NCBI GenBank assembly: GCA_038527485.1
Contig: JBCBFT010000015.1
Location: forward strand, 1-64,000
DNA from: JALEFZ01 sp038527485
Lineage (GTDB): Bacteria > Bacteroidota > Bacteroidia > J057
DNA: 64,000 nucleotides
Direction: 5' to 3'
This document shows positions 53,609-60,511 of the stretch, piece after piece. Made by a program: the position numbers and the translations under genes. Numbering within the stretch: position 1 is the first letter of the stretch; every line of letters begins with the position of its first letter. Under the pieces are notes generated by a model, which saw only the letters and a list, made by a program, of their open reading frames with translations, had not been told where the DNA came from and did not search any database.

Positions 53609-54466
53609 ATGAGCAGTCACCCGCTTCCGATGCAACTCTACAGCTCCACTTGTCTGGAATGTAGTAAAATCATTACCCAAAACTATAGTACCTCTTTTAC
53701 CTTGGGCATTAAGACGCTGAATCGCAAGTTTCATCTTCCGATTTATGCGATCTATGGCTTCGTAAGAGCAGCGGATGAAATTGTAGATACCTTCCACAAT
53801 TTTGATAAGAAAGGCCTATTGGATCAATTCCGGGCGGATACTTATCGCGCAATTTCCGTAGGCATCAGTCTAAACCCTGTTTTGCATGCCTTTCAGGAAG
53901 TAGTCAATGAATACAAGATCGAGCAAGAATTGATAGACGCCTTTCTCCACAGCATGGAAATGGACCTTTATCATCAGGACTATAACCAAGAAATGTACAA
54001 GGAGTATATTTACGGATCTGCTGAGGTAGTCGGGTTGATGTGTCTACGTGTCTTTTGTGAGGGGGATGAAGAAAAATACCAACGCCTCAAGCAACCTGCT
54101 AAGCACCTGGGAAGCGCATTCCAAAAGGTCAACTTTCTTCGTGACATGAAGAGTGATTTTGCAGATCGTGGACGGGTATACTTCCCACAAGTAGACTTCC
54201 ACAACTTCGACGAAAAAGCCAAGCAGTTGATAGAGGAAGACATTGCTTTAGATTTTAAAAAAGCCTACGAAGGGATCATGGGACTACCCGAAGGTGCGAG
54301 AAATGGCGTTTTGCTTGCCTACAAATATTATCAACGTCTCTTCAGAAAGATTTCCAAAGCTTCGCCTCATGTGATCTTGGAAGAGCGAATTCGTATTCCA
54401 GATCCTCAGAAAATGGCGATTCTACTAGGGACTGTCGTACGTCAACAACTAAGTTTCCTGCTCTAG
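53609..54466 (+). CDS. crtB: phytoene synthase
   Basis: A 285-aa squalene/phytoene synthase that joins two geranylgeranyl diphosphates to phytoene. The two Asp-rich sites are visible: FVRAADEIVD near residue 55 and VNFLRDMKSDF near residue 195, and YIYGSAEVVGLMCLRVF is the CrtB signature between them. The start is the ATG at 53609, with an alternative at 53630 that leaves the conserved LECSKIITQNYSTSFTLG opening intact. It begins the tightly packed run crtB, unknown, crtYcd, ispH, crtZ, crtW with gaps of 37 bp or less. No crtI follows it, which is unusual because crtI and crtB normally adjoin. Confidence 0.95.
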   Translation: MSSHPLPMQLYSSTCLECSKIITQNYSTSFTLGIKTLNRKFHLPIYAIYGFVRAADEIVDTFHNFDKKGLLDQFRADTYRAISVGISLNPVLHAFQEVVNEYKIEQELIDAFLHSMEMDLYHQDYNQEMYKEYIYGSAEVVGLMCLRVFCEGDEEKYQRLKQPAKHLGSAFQKVNFLRDMKSDFADRGRVYFPQVDFHNFDEKAKQLIEEDIALDFKKAYEGIMGLPEGARNGVLLAYKYYQRLFRKISKASPHVILEERIRIPDPQKMAILLGTVVRQQLSFLL

Positions 54467-54482
54467 AGGCTGTTTTTTGCAA

Positions 54483-54956
54483 ATGAATACACAAAATTTA
54501 GCGCAGATTCGCTTTCTGTATCGAGAAGGAGTAAACCACGAAGAGCATGCCCGCAAGCTTTGGGAGATGATGGAGCACTATGAAGGAGAAGAGGGGATCA
54601 TGTGGGCCTACAAAGCTTCAGCACGCGCACTCATGGCTAATTATGACTGGAACCCCATTCAACAGCTCTGGTATATCAATGAGTGCATGAAGTGGTTTAG
54701 GAAAGGGGTCAAAAGAGATCCTGACAATATTGAAATTCGATTCTTACGATTTGCTGTTCAGCACTATACGCCCGAGTTTTTGAACCAGAGTCAGAACTTG
54801 GAAGAAGATAAAGCTACCATGCTGGCAAATTTTGATCAATACAAAAGATTTGGCTTGGAGGTCGCAGACTTGCATGATTTCATCAGATTTTATGAAGAAA
54901 GTGCGCGATTCTCAGAAGAAGAAATGACACACTTGAAAGCACACTTAGGCGATTAA
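54483..54956 (+). CDS. unknown protein inside the carotenoid operon
   Basis: A 157-aa protein with no signal peptide and no recognised domain. It is helical and Trp/Met rich: ARKLWEMMEHYEGEEGIMWAYKASARALMANYDWNPIQQLWYINECMKWF, followed by a TPR-like segment (GVKRDPDNIEIRFLRFAVQHYTPEFL) and a C-terminal helical part ending HLKAHLGD. It sits 16 bp after crtB and 9 bp before crtYcd, so it must be co-translated with them. A role in substrate channelling or enzyme assembly is only a guess. ATG 54483 was chosen over a TTG at 54477. Confidence 0.75.
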   Translation: MNTQNLAQIRFLYREGVNHEEHARKLWEMMEHYEGEEGIMWAYKASARALMANYDWNPIQQLWYINECMKWFRKGVKRDPDNIEIRFLRFAVQHYTPEFLNQSQNLEEDKATMLANFDQYKRFGLEVADLHDFIRFYEESARFSEEEMTHLKAHLGD

Positions 54957-54965
54957 ATTAGTTTC

Positions 54966-55679
54966 ATGTACACCTACCTCCTGCTGAATATAGGGACACT
55001 CCTTTTTCCGCTGGCACTTTCCTTTGATAAGAAAGTCGCCTTTTTCAGGAGTTGGTTTGCCCTTTTCCCTGCTATCCTCATGATGGCTGTGTTTTTTCTC
55101 ATCTGGGATGAGGCCTTTACGCAGATGGGGATTTGGGGATTCAATCCCGAATACCTGACAGGGATTTACTTATTTTCCCTTCCACTTGGAGAGTGGCTTT
55201 TTTTCTTTACCGTACCTTATGCCTGCTTGTTCATCTACGCATGCGTAGGTGCTTACTTCCCACAAGATCCCCTCAAGTCTGTCGCACCTTATGTATTCAA
55301 AGGCCTTGCGGTCATCCTATTTATTTTGGGGATTCTATTCATAGATCGCTGGTATACAGGCGTGACATTTATCCTGCTGAGCCTCTGGATCGTGTACCAC
55401 GTATGGATTCAAAAAGTCGAATGGCTAGGCCAGTTCCTGTTGGCCTATCTCATCGTACAGATTCCATTCGGCCTCGTCAATGGTGTACTCACATCTTTAC
55501 CTGTGGTATGGTACAACGACCTAGAAAACCTAGGCTTTAGGCTGGTGAGCATACCTGTCGAGGATACAATGTACAATATGCTCATGCTGATGATGACCGT
55601 CAGCTATTTTGAATGGCTCCTCAAGCGGCGAAAAAGCGCCTTTAAATCCAAGCTCACAAGTTCTCAAAGCTATGTATAA
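54966..55679 (+). CDS. crtYcd: lycopene beta-cyclase, CrtYcd-type
   Basis: A 237-aa integral membrane protein with about seven helices (for example TLLFPLALSF, WFALFPAILMMAVFFLIW, IAL-type loops). It resembles the fused archaeal/fungal-type cyclase CrtYcd, with the two conserved Pro-x-Glu motifs: PLGEWLFFFTVPY near residue 75 and IPVEDTMYNMLM near residue 195. It cyclises lycopene ends to beta-ionone rings. It overlaps ispH by 8 nt at its 3' end. Typical for Bacteroidota pigment clusters. Confidence 0.9.
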   Translation: MYTYLLLNIGTLLFPLALSFDKKVAFFRSWFALFPAILMMAVFFLIWDEAFTQMGIWGFNPEYLTGIYLFSLPLGEWLFFFTVPYACLFIYACVGAYFPQDPLKSVAPYVFKGLAVILFILGILFIDRWYTGVTFILLSLWIVYHVWIQKVEWLGQFLLAYLIVQIPFGLVNGVLTSLPVVWYNDLENLGFRLVSIPVEDTMYNMLMLMMTVSYFEWLLKRRKSAFKSKLTSSQSYV

Positions 55680-56517
55680 GCTTCAAGTTGAAATAGATAG
55701 CCGATCGGGTTTTTGCTTCGGGGTAATCTACGCAGTAGAAATGGCAGAAGAAATTCTTCAGGCAGATGGTCAGTTATACTGCTTAGGCGACATCGTGCAC
55801 AACGATATGGAAGTCAAAAGACTAGAGGCTAAGGGGTTAATTATCATCAACCACCAACAGTTTCGTACCCTAAGAGACGCCAAAGTACTCATCCGTGCAC
55901 ACGGCGAACCACCAGAAACATATAGACTCGCCGCAGAAAATAACCTACAGCTGATCGACGCCTCCTGCCCTGTGATCTTGAAACTTCAGCAGCGGATCCG
56001 TCACTCCTACGAAAAAGGAGAACATATCCTGATATATGGAAAAAAAGACCACGCAGAAGTAATTGGTCTGCACGGCCAAACCCAAAACAAAGCCACTGTC
56101 TTCCTAGATCCTGAGGAGTTAGATCCTACAAGTCTTCCCGAAAACGTGACCCTCTACAGTCAGACGACCAAAAATCAGCGTAAGCTGGGTCAAGTAGTCC
56201 AACACTTAAAGCAGAAAGGATTTCGGGTCAAAGCGCATGATACCATCTGCAGGCAGGTTTCACATCGCGACATGGAAATTCGAGATTTTGCACGATCTTT
56301 CGATGCCGTTGTCTTTGTCGCGGGGCGCAAGTCATCTAATGGGCGGATGCTCTTCCAAATAGCTCGCAAGGTCAATCCTAGGACGCATTTTGTGTCGGAG
56401 ACAGCTGAGGTACGAATGGATTGGTTCCAGCCTCATGAACGCATCGGCATCTGTGGCGCAACCAGTACCCCACAGTGGTTGATGGAAGAGATTAAGCTAC
56501 GCCTCCAACAGTTTTAG
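55672..56517 (+). CDS. ispH: 4-hydroxy-3-methylbut-2-enyl diphosphate reductase
   Basis: A 281-aa IspH (LytB) that makes IPP and DMAPP in the last step of the MEP pathway with a [4Fe-4S] cluster. The three cluster cysteines are in SRSGFCFGV near residue 13, DASCPVILKL and DTICRQVSHRD. The substrate-binding HAEVIGLHG and the IGICGATSTPQWLMEEI ending are typical. The ATG at 55672 was chosen because the protein begins with the family N-terminus there; an upstream start at 55609 lies inside crtYcd. The overlap with crtYcd (8 nt) shows translational coupling. Its presence inside the pigment operon ties precursor supply to carotenoid production. Confidence 0.95.
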   Translation: MYKLQVEIDSRSGFCFGVIYAVEMAEEILQADGQLYCLGDIVHNDMEVKRLEAKGLIIINHQQFRTLRDAKVLIRAHGEPPETYRLAAENNLQLIDASCPVILKLQQRIRHSYEKGEHILIYGKKDHAEVIGLHGQTQNKATVFLDPEELDPTSLPENVTLYSQTTKNQRKLGQVVQHLKQKGFRVKAHDTICRQVSHRDMEIRDFARSFDAVVFVAGRKSSNGRMLFQIARKVNPRTHFVSETAEVRMDWFQPHERIGICGATSTPQWLMEEIKLRLQQF

Positions 56518-56554
56518 ATTCTTCAAGTTAAAAGAAAAATCAATCTACTTTTTT

Positions 56555-57040
56555 ATGCAGATCCTTCTGAATATTGGCATTGTCTTTTCGACCTTCTTTT
56601 TGATGGAATTCGTGGCTTGGTTTGTCCACAAATATATTATGCATGGGCTTTTGTGGACCTTGCATCACGACCACCATAATCCTACAGCGCATCACTTCGA
56701 GAAGAACGATTTATTCTTTTTGATTTTTGCGATTCCAAGTGGCATTCTCGCCTACACAGGCTTGCAAGTAAGCCCTGATGATTTTCGTATTTGGATAGGT
56801 GTGGGGATTGCCGTCTATGGAATGGTCTACTTTGTTGTGCATGATATTTTCATTCACCAGCGCTTCAAGTTGTTTAAGCACAGCAAACATCCTTACTTGA
56901 TTGCGATCCGTAAGGCACATAAGATCCACCATAAATATCTGACCAAGGAAGATGGACGCTGCTTCGGGATGCTGCTTGTTCCCTTTAAGTATTATGAGGA
57001 TGCCTGGAACTTTCAGAAAAAATTAAAGAAAGCCAAGTAA
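56555..57040 (+). CDS. crtZ: beta-carotene 3-hydroxylase
   Basis: A 161-aa non-heme di-iron membrane hydroxylase of the fatty-acid-hydroxylase superfamily. Four histidine motifs appear in order: HKYIMH, LHHDHH, HDIFIHQRF and AHKIHHKYL. Two to three hydrophobic helices surround them. It hydroxylates the C3 position of the ionone rings to give zeaxanthin-type products. It follows ispH by 37 bp and precedes crtW by 34 bp. Length and motifs are those of the short CrtZ family; a sterol desaturase role is unlikely in this context. Confidence 0.94.
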   Translation: MQILLNIGIVFSTFFLMEFVAWFVHKYIMHGLLWTLHHDHHNPTAHHFEKNDLFFLIFAIPSGILAYTGLQVSPDDFRIWIGVGIAVYGMVYFVVHDIFIHQRFKLFKHSKHPYLIAIRKAHKIHHKYLTKEDGRCFGMLLVPFKYYEDAWNFQKKLKKAK

Positions 57041-57074
57041 AGCCTTATCTAGCTTAGATGGCATCATTATCAAC

Positions 57075-57806
57075 ATGAACTTTGATACTGTTTCTATGGA
57101 ACAAACCGTCAGAAGATGGACCTCTCACCCTGATACAGGCGTCAGGATAGGCATTGCTGTGATCCTGCTATGGGCTATTATGCTAGCGCTCAACTTTCAG
57201 TACGAGGTAAACTGGTATTCTCCTATCACCTATCTCCTCATTTTCATTCAAGGACACTTATTCACAGGCTTATTTATTACGGCGCATGATGCCATGCATG
57301 GTTGTGTCGCACCACAAAACCCCAAATTGAATCATGCCATTGGAAAGGTCGCTTCCTTTCTGTTCGTCTTCAACTCCTATAAGAAGTTGATGCCCAAGCA
57401 TTTTTCTCACCACAAGTACGCAGGTACAGATCAGGATCCCGACTTTCACAATGGAAATGGAAATTTCTTCTCTTGGTATCTCGACTTTGGAAAAGAATAC
57501 ATCTCTTGGCAGCAGGTGCTCATGGCCGCTATTACTTTCAATGTATTGGAGTATGGACTGGGAATTCCCAAGGAAAATCTGATCCTCTATTGGGTGATTC
57601 CTTCCCTCTTGGGGACTTTTCAGTTATTTTACTTTGGGACCTTCCTCCCACATATGGGTGAGCATGACAATAAGCATCACGCCCGTAGCCAAAAGAGAAA
57701 CCATATGTGGGCTTTTTTGACCTGCTATTTCTTTGGATATCACTTTGAGCATCACGACTCACCCAATACCCCTTGGTGGAAATTGTGGGAGTTGAAGGAG
57801 GGTTAA
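57075..57806 (+). CDS. crtW: beta-carotene 4-ketolase
   Basis: A 243-aa membrane di-iron ketolase of the fatty-acid-desaturase superfamily. The histidine motifs are FITAHDAMHG (HDxxxH) near residue 68, HFSHHKYAGTDQDPDFH (HxxHH) near residue 115 and FFGYHFEHHDSPNTPWW (HxxHH) near residue 225, matching CrtW. YFGTFLPHMGEH is a further CrtW hallmark. It adds keto groups at C4 of the rings, giving canthaxanthin and, with CrtZ, astaxanthin. It is the last gene of the pigment operon and overlaps the convergent RloB-like gene by 4 bp. Confidence 0.93.
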   Translation: MNFDTVSMEQTVRRWTSHPDTGVRIGIAVILLWAIMLALNFQYEVNWYSPITYLLIFIQGHLFTGLFITAHDAMHGCVAPQNPKLNHAIGKVASFLFVFNSYKKLMPKHFSHHKYAGTDQDPDFHNGNGNFFSWYLDFGKEYISWQQVLMAAITFNVLEYGLGIPKENLILYWVIPSLLGTFQLFYFGTFLPHMGEHDNKHHARSQKRNHMWAFLTCYFFGYHFEHHDSPNTPWWKLWELKEG

Positions 57807-58468
57807 TTTTTAATTTTTAGTAGGTCCTCGATTAGTTTGTACATCTCAGCTTTTGCTTGACTTGGTTCTTCTATATGAAAGCTACCAAGTTGTTTCGCAT
57901 GCTTTATTGCCTCAGCTTGATACGGTTTGAGGCGAGTGTATATGTCAGGTTTTTTTCTGGTGAAAAAATCTTCTGTTTTCTGATATAATGGAAGACGCTT
58001 TCTCACTTCCTTTTCTGCTTCTATGCATTGTGGAAAATATCGTCCAGACCTTGTCAAATGACACAAAACCCACTGCTCTAAACAAGGGTTATTGATACAT
58101 ACCTGAATCCTATCTTCTTCCTGACCTTTTTTACTTCGCTTATTTAATGCCTCAATTTTGGTTAGATATTTTTGCAATTTCTGTATGGGGGTTTCTAATC
58201 CAGGTTTTGTTTCTTTCGTCTCCTTCCAAATGGTATCAAAGTCAATAATCCAGTAAATTCTATTATAGTCCTCAACTTCTGCGTACGCTATAACTCGCTC
58301 AAAAAGCCCCTTGAGATTTAACTTTCTAGGTAGTTTAGGTCTGATATCTATAGAGAGTTTTCGCTCATAATCCTTCATTTTCTTTAAATACCATTCTTCA
58401 GTTTCTCCATCTACGATTACCACATAAATATTCCTTTTGGGTAAAAGTCTCCTTTTTTTCCTTGACAT
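57803..58468 (-). CDS. RloB-like (AbiLii-like) TOPRIM-fold protein
   Basis: A 221-aa basic protein. VVIVDGETEEWYLKKMKDY near the N-terminus and IYWIIDFDTIWKE near residue 80 give the Glu and Asp-x-Asp pattern of the RloB family, thought to be a TOPRIM-fold nuclease. The middle INNPCLEQWVLCHL is also typical. ATG 58468 gives a 4-bp gap to the ATPase stop; an upstream start at 58495 would overlap it by 23 bp. Together with the upstream ATPase it resembles the AbiL (AbiLi/AbiLii) abortive-infection pair of Lactococcus. Defence function is inference. Confidence 0.85.
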   Translation of the reverse strand: MSRKKRRLLPKRNIYVVIVDGETEEWYLKKMKDYERKLSIDIRPKLPRKLNLKGLFERVIAYAEVEDYNRIYWIIDFDTIWKETKETKPGLETPIQKLQKYLTKIEALNKRSKKGQEEDRIQVCINNPCLEQWVLCHLTRSGRYFPQCIEAEKEVRKRLPLYQKTEDFFTRKKPDIYTRLKPYQAEAIKHAKQLGSFHIEEPSQAKAEMYKLIEDLLKIKN

Positions 58469-58472
58469 TCGA

Positions 58473-59786
58473 CTATTTAGTTGAAATGAATTCACTTGCT
58501 AGTAAAGGCACGCTACCTAGTTTTCCCACTTTATATGCACTGTAGATAGAACTGTCCTTTCTTATAACCGATGTATCAAAATCGGCCAGAGAATACAGAT
58601 CTGTACTTCCATTTTCTCGCTTTTCAGTAAACCAGATTATATCATTTCTAAACAGATCCCTCTCATTTAGCAGCTCTCTGAAATGGGTAGTTGTGAGTAA
58701 TTGAGATTTCGTCGTATTTCTCAACATCAATAGAATAAAGTATTCTACTAGGTCAGGATGTAGCGTGGACTCTAGTTCATCTATAGATAGAAGAGCGTTT
58801 TTCTCGAGGATCGAACTAAGCAACCCAGCAAATTCATAGAATCTTTGGGTTCCTCGAGATTGATCTCTAAACGGAAGATTATACTTCTCTTCCTCTCCTT
58901 CATTAAGGACCGTGTGCTCAAACAAGATCTGCTTTCGTTTGATTTCTAGCTTTCCTGCATGCTCAGAAATTTCTGATTCCTCCGTTCCCAAAGTTCGAGT
59001 CAAGAGATTTAAGACTTTAGGGTCCACTTTTTCCCCTTCTCTGAAGGTAATTCCACTGATATTAAAATCTGCTTTTGACAGTATTTCGAGAACGAGGGCT
59101 TTGTCAATGGTGTTGGCTTCGAGTTCTCGAGAAACAAAACTGATTAGGGAGGTTTGCGGTAGGATGAGCGGTTTAAGGTAATCTTGAAACCAAGAGAGGC
59201 AATTCTGTAAATGAATTGACTCAAAGTTTGTCCTCAGATAGCCTGAGAGTACCGTTTGATTCCATAAGGTATTTATTTGTAGGATCTCTCTTTTCAGCTT
59301 TTCTAGCTTAACTTCAGGTTTACTGCCAAACTCAATTTGGGTTAGCTGTCTCTCCTCGTTAGTCGTGCGCCTATAAACAAGCGCTTTGTTTGGCTTAGAA
59401 AAGTAAAGCGTTTCGTTTACAATAGCCTGAGTATTTAATTCTATCTCCCACAAGTACTTCACTTCTTGATGAACGAACTCAACTGAGAAAAAGGAGTTTT
59501 CGTGTTTAGTCGCTTGGTCAAACTCAAAGGGAGATAGAGAAATTCTATCGGTTTTACTACCTAATGGAGTTACTATGAGCCTTCGGACAAAGTTTAGTGC
59601 TTTCAGGATATTGGTTTTACCAGATGCATTAGCACCGTAGATAATTCCCATCTTTAGGACACGTAGTCCCGGCTTAGGTTCTACAACATAATACTCTCCC
59701 AGATCCTTAGATTTGGTAGCTTCAAAGGAAAGTGTAACCTTATCTCTAATAGAACGATAGTTTTGAACAGAGAAGTTTACAAGCAT
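58473..59786 (-). CDS. AAA_15/21-type ATPase, RloA/AbiLi-like
   Basis: A 437-aa SMC/ABC-related ATPase. VNFSVQNYRSIRDKVTLSFEA opens the fold, Walker A is GANASGKTNILKAL near residue 50, the signature-like segment DQSRGTQRFYEFAGLLSSIL and Walker B LLSIDELESTLHPDLVEYFI lie near residues 310-340, followed by the switch LLTTTHFREL. No signal or TM segment. Its partner is the RloB-like protein directly downstream. Such ATPase plus TOPRIM pairs (AbiL, PARIS, retron-type OLD systems) sense phage and trigger nuclease action. It lies between the pigment operon and the CoA-binding gene, with AT-rich flanks suggesting acquisition. Confidence 0.87.
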   Translation of the reverse strand: MLVNFSVQNYRSIRDKVTLSFEATKSKDLGEYYVVEPKPGLRVLKMGIIYGANASGKTNILKALNFVRRLIVTPLGSKTDRISLSPFEFDQATKHENSFFSVEFVHQEVKYLWEIELNTQAIVNETLYFSKPNKALVYRRTTNEERQLTQIEFGSKPEVKLEKLKREILQINTLWNQTVLSGYLRTNFESIHLQNCLSWFQDYLKPLILPQTSLISFVSRELEANTIDKALVLEILSKADFNISGITFREGEKVDPKVLNLLTRTLGTEESEISEHAGKLEIKRKQILFEHTVLNEGEEEKYNLPFRDQSRGTQRFYEFAGLLSSILEKNALLSIDELESTLHPDLVEYFILLMLRNTTKSQLLTTTHFRELLNERDLFRNDIIWFTEKRENGSTDLYSLADFDTSVIRKDSSIYSAYKVGKLGSVPLLASEFISTK

Positions 59787-59923
59787 TTTTTGATGTAATT
59801 TTGAGAATAAGTCTCAATATTCGACTAAAGATAGATAAATTATTGCATATTTCCTTTTCATAAAAATTCCCTGCATCTCGCGATACAGGGCTTCTCTTTT
59901 ATGATCAATGAAAATGAATCTAT

Positions 59924-60307
59924 CTAGTACTGCTTCGTGCTCAGCATGACGAGTGTACACGCCTCTAGCACCTCGACTCCCGCCGCTCGGCATTTCTCCA
60001 TAAAAGGAGGATTTTCTGTTCCAGGATTGAAGATGATCCGCTTCGGATTCAGAGAGAGAATCCAATCCATCAAGGGGGCCTGACGTCCAGGGTTCAGATA
60101 CAGGGTCACAGTATGCAAGTCAGGAATATTTATTTTATCTGGCTCCAAGGTAATGTCTACGTCACCAATGCTTCCTTTGCGCAGTCCTAGTGCATGCACA
60201 GGATAATCAAAAGAGCGGAGCATTTGAGTCGCCATATAGGAGTATCGATACGTCTTAATCGAAGCACCTAGCACAAGGGTAGTCTTATTTTTAACTAATG
60301 TATCCAT
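59924..60307 (-). CDS. CoA-binding domain protein (YccU-like)
   Basis: A 127-aa single-domain Rossmann protein. TLVLGASIKTYRYSYMATQMLRSFDYPVHALGLRKG is the nucleotide-binding opening of CoA_binding_2, and MDWILSLNPKRIIFNPGTENPPFMEKCRAAGVEVLEACTLVML is the family C-terminus. The family binds CoA or a related nucleotide; the reaction is unknown. Single gene between the defence pair and clpC. ATG 60307 gives the normal family length. Confidence 0.9.
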   Translation of the reverse strand: MDTLVKNKTTLVLGASIKTYRYSYMATQMLRSFDYPVHALGLRKGSIGDVDITLEPDKINIPDLHTVTLYLNPGRQAPLMDWILSLNPKRIIFNPGTENPPFMEKCRAAGVEVLEACTLVMLSTKQY

Positions 60308-60511
60308 TTATTTAAGGTATTGAAAGATCGAATATAGGAACGCCTAGAAACCATTTCATATTTTATTTACATCTTATTTTTTGGTTTCCTCTTATTTTAA
60401 TAATAATTATTGTTTAAACATTGAAGTAAAAGCAAAGTAAAAAGAGCCAGAAAACTGACTCTTTCCACGTTTTTATTTCAAGTTATTGAGGAACGTTCGA
60501 AAAGAAATTCC

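Noticed and set aside
57803..59786. PARIS (AriA/AriB) system
   Set aside because: The partner looks like RloB, not the DUF4435 protein of PARIS; AbiL-like fits better.
59814..60065. 83-codon ORF overlapping the CoA-binding gene
   Set aside because: Frame-shifted shadow of the CoA-binding gene, which is intact at 59924-60307.
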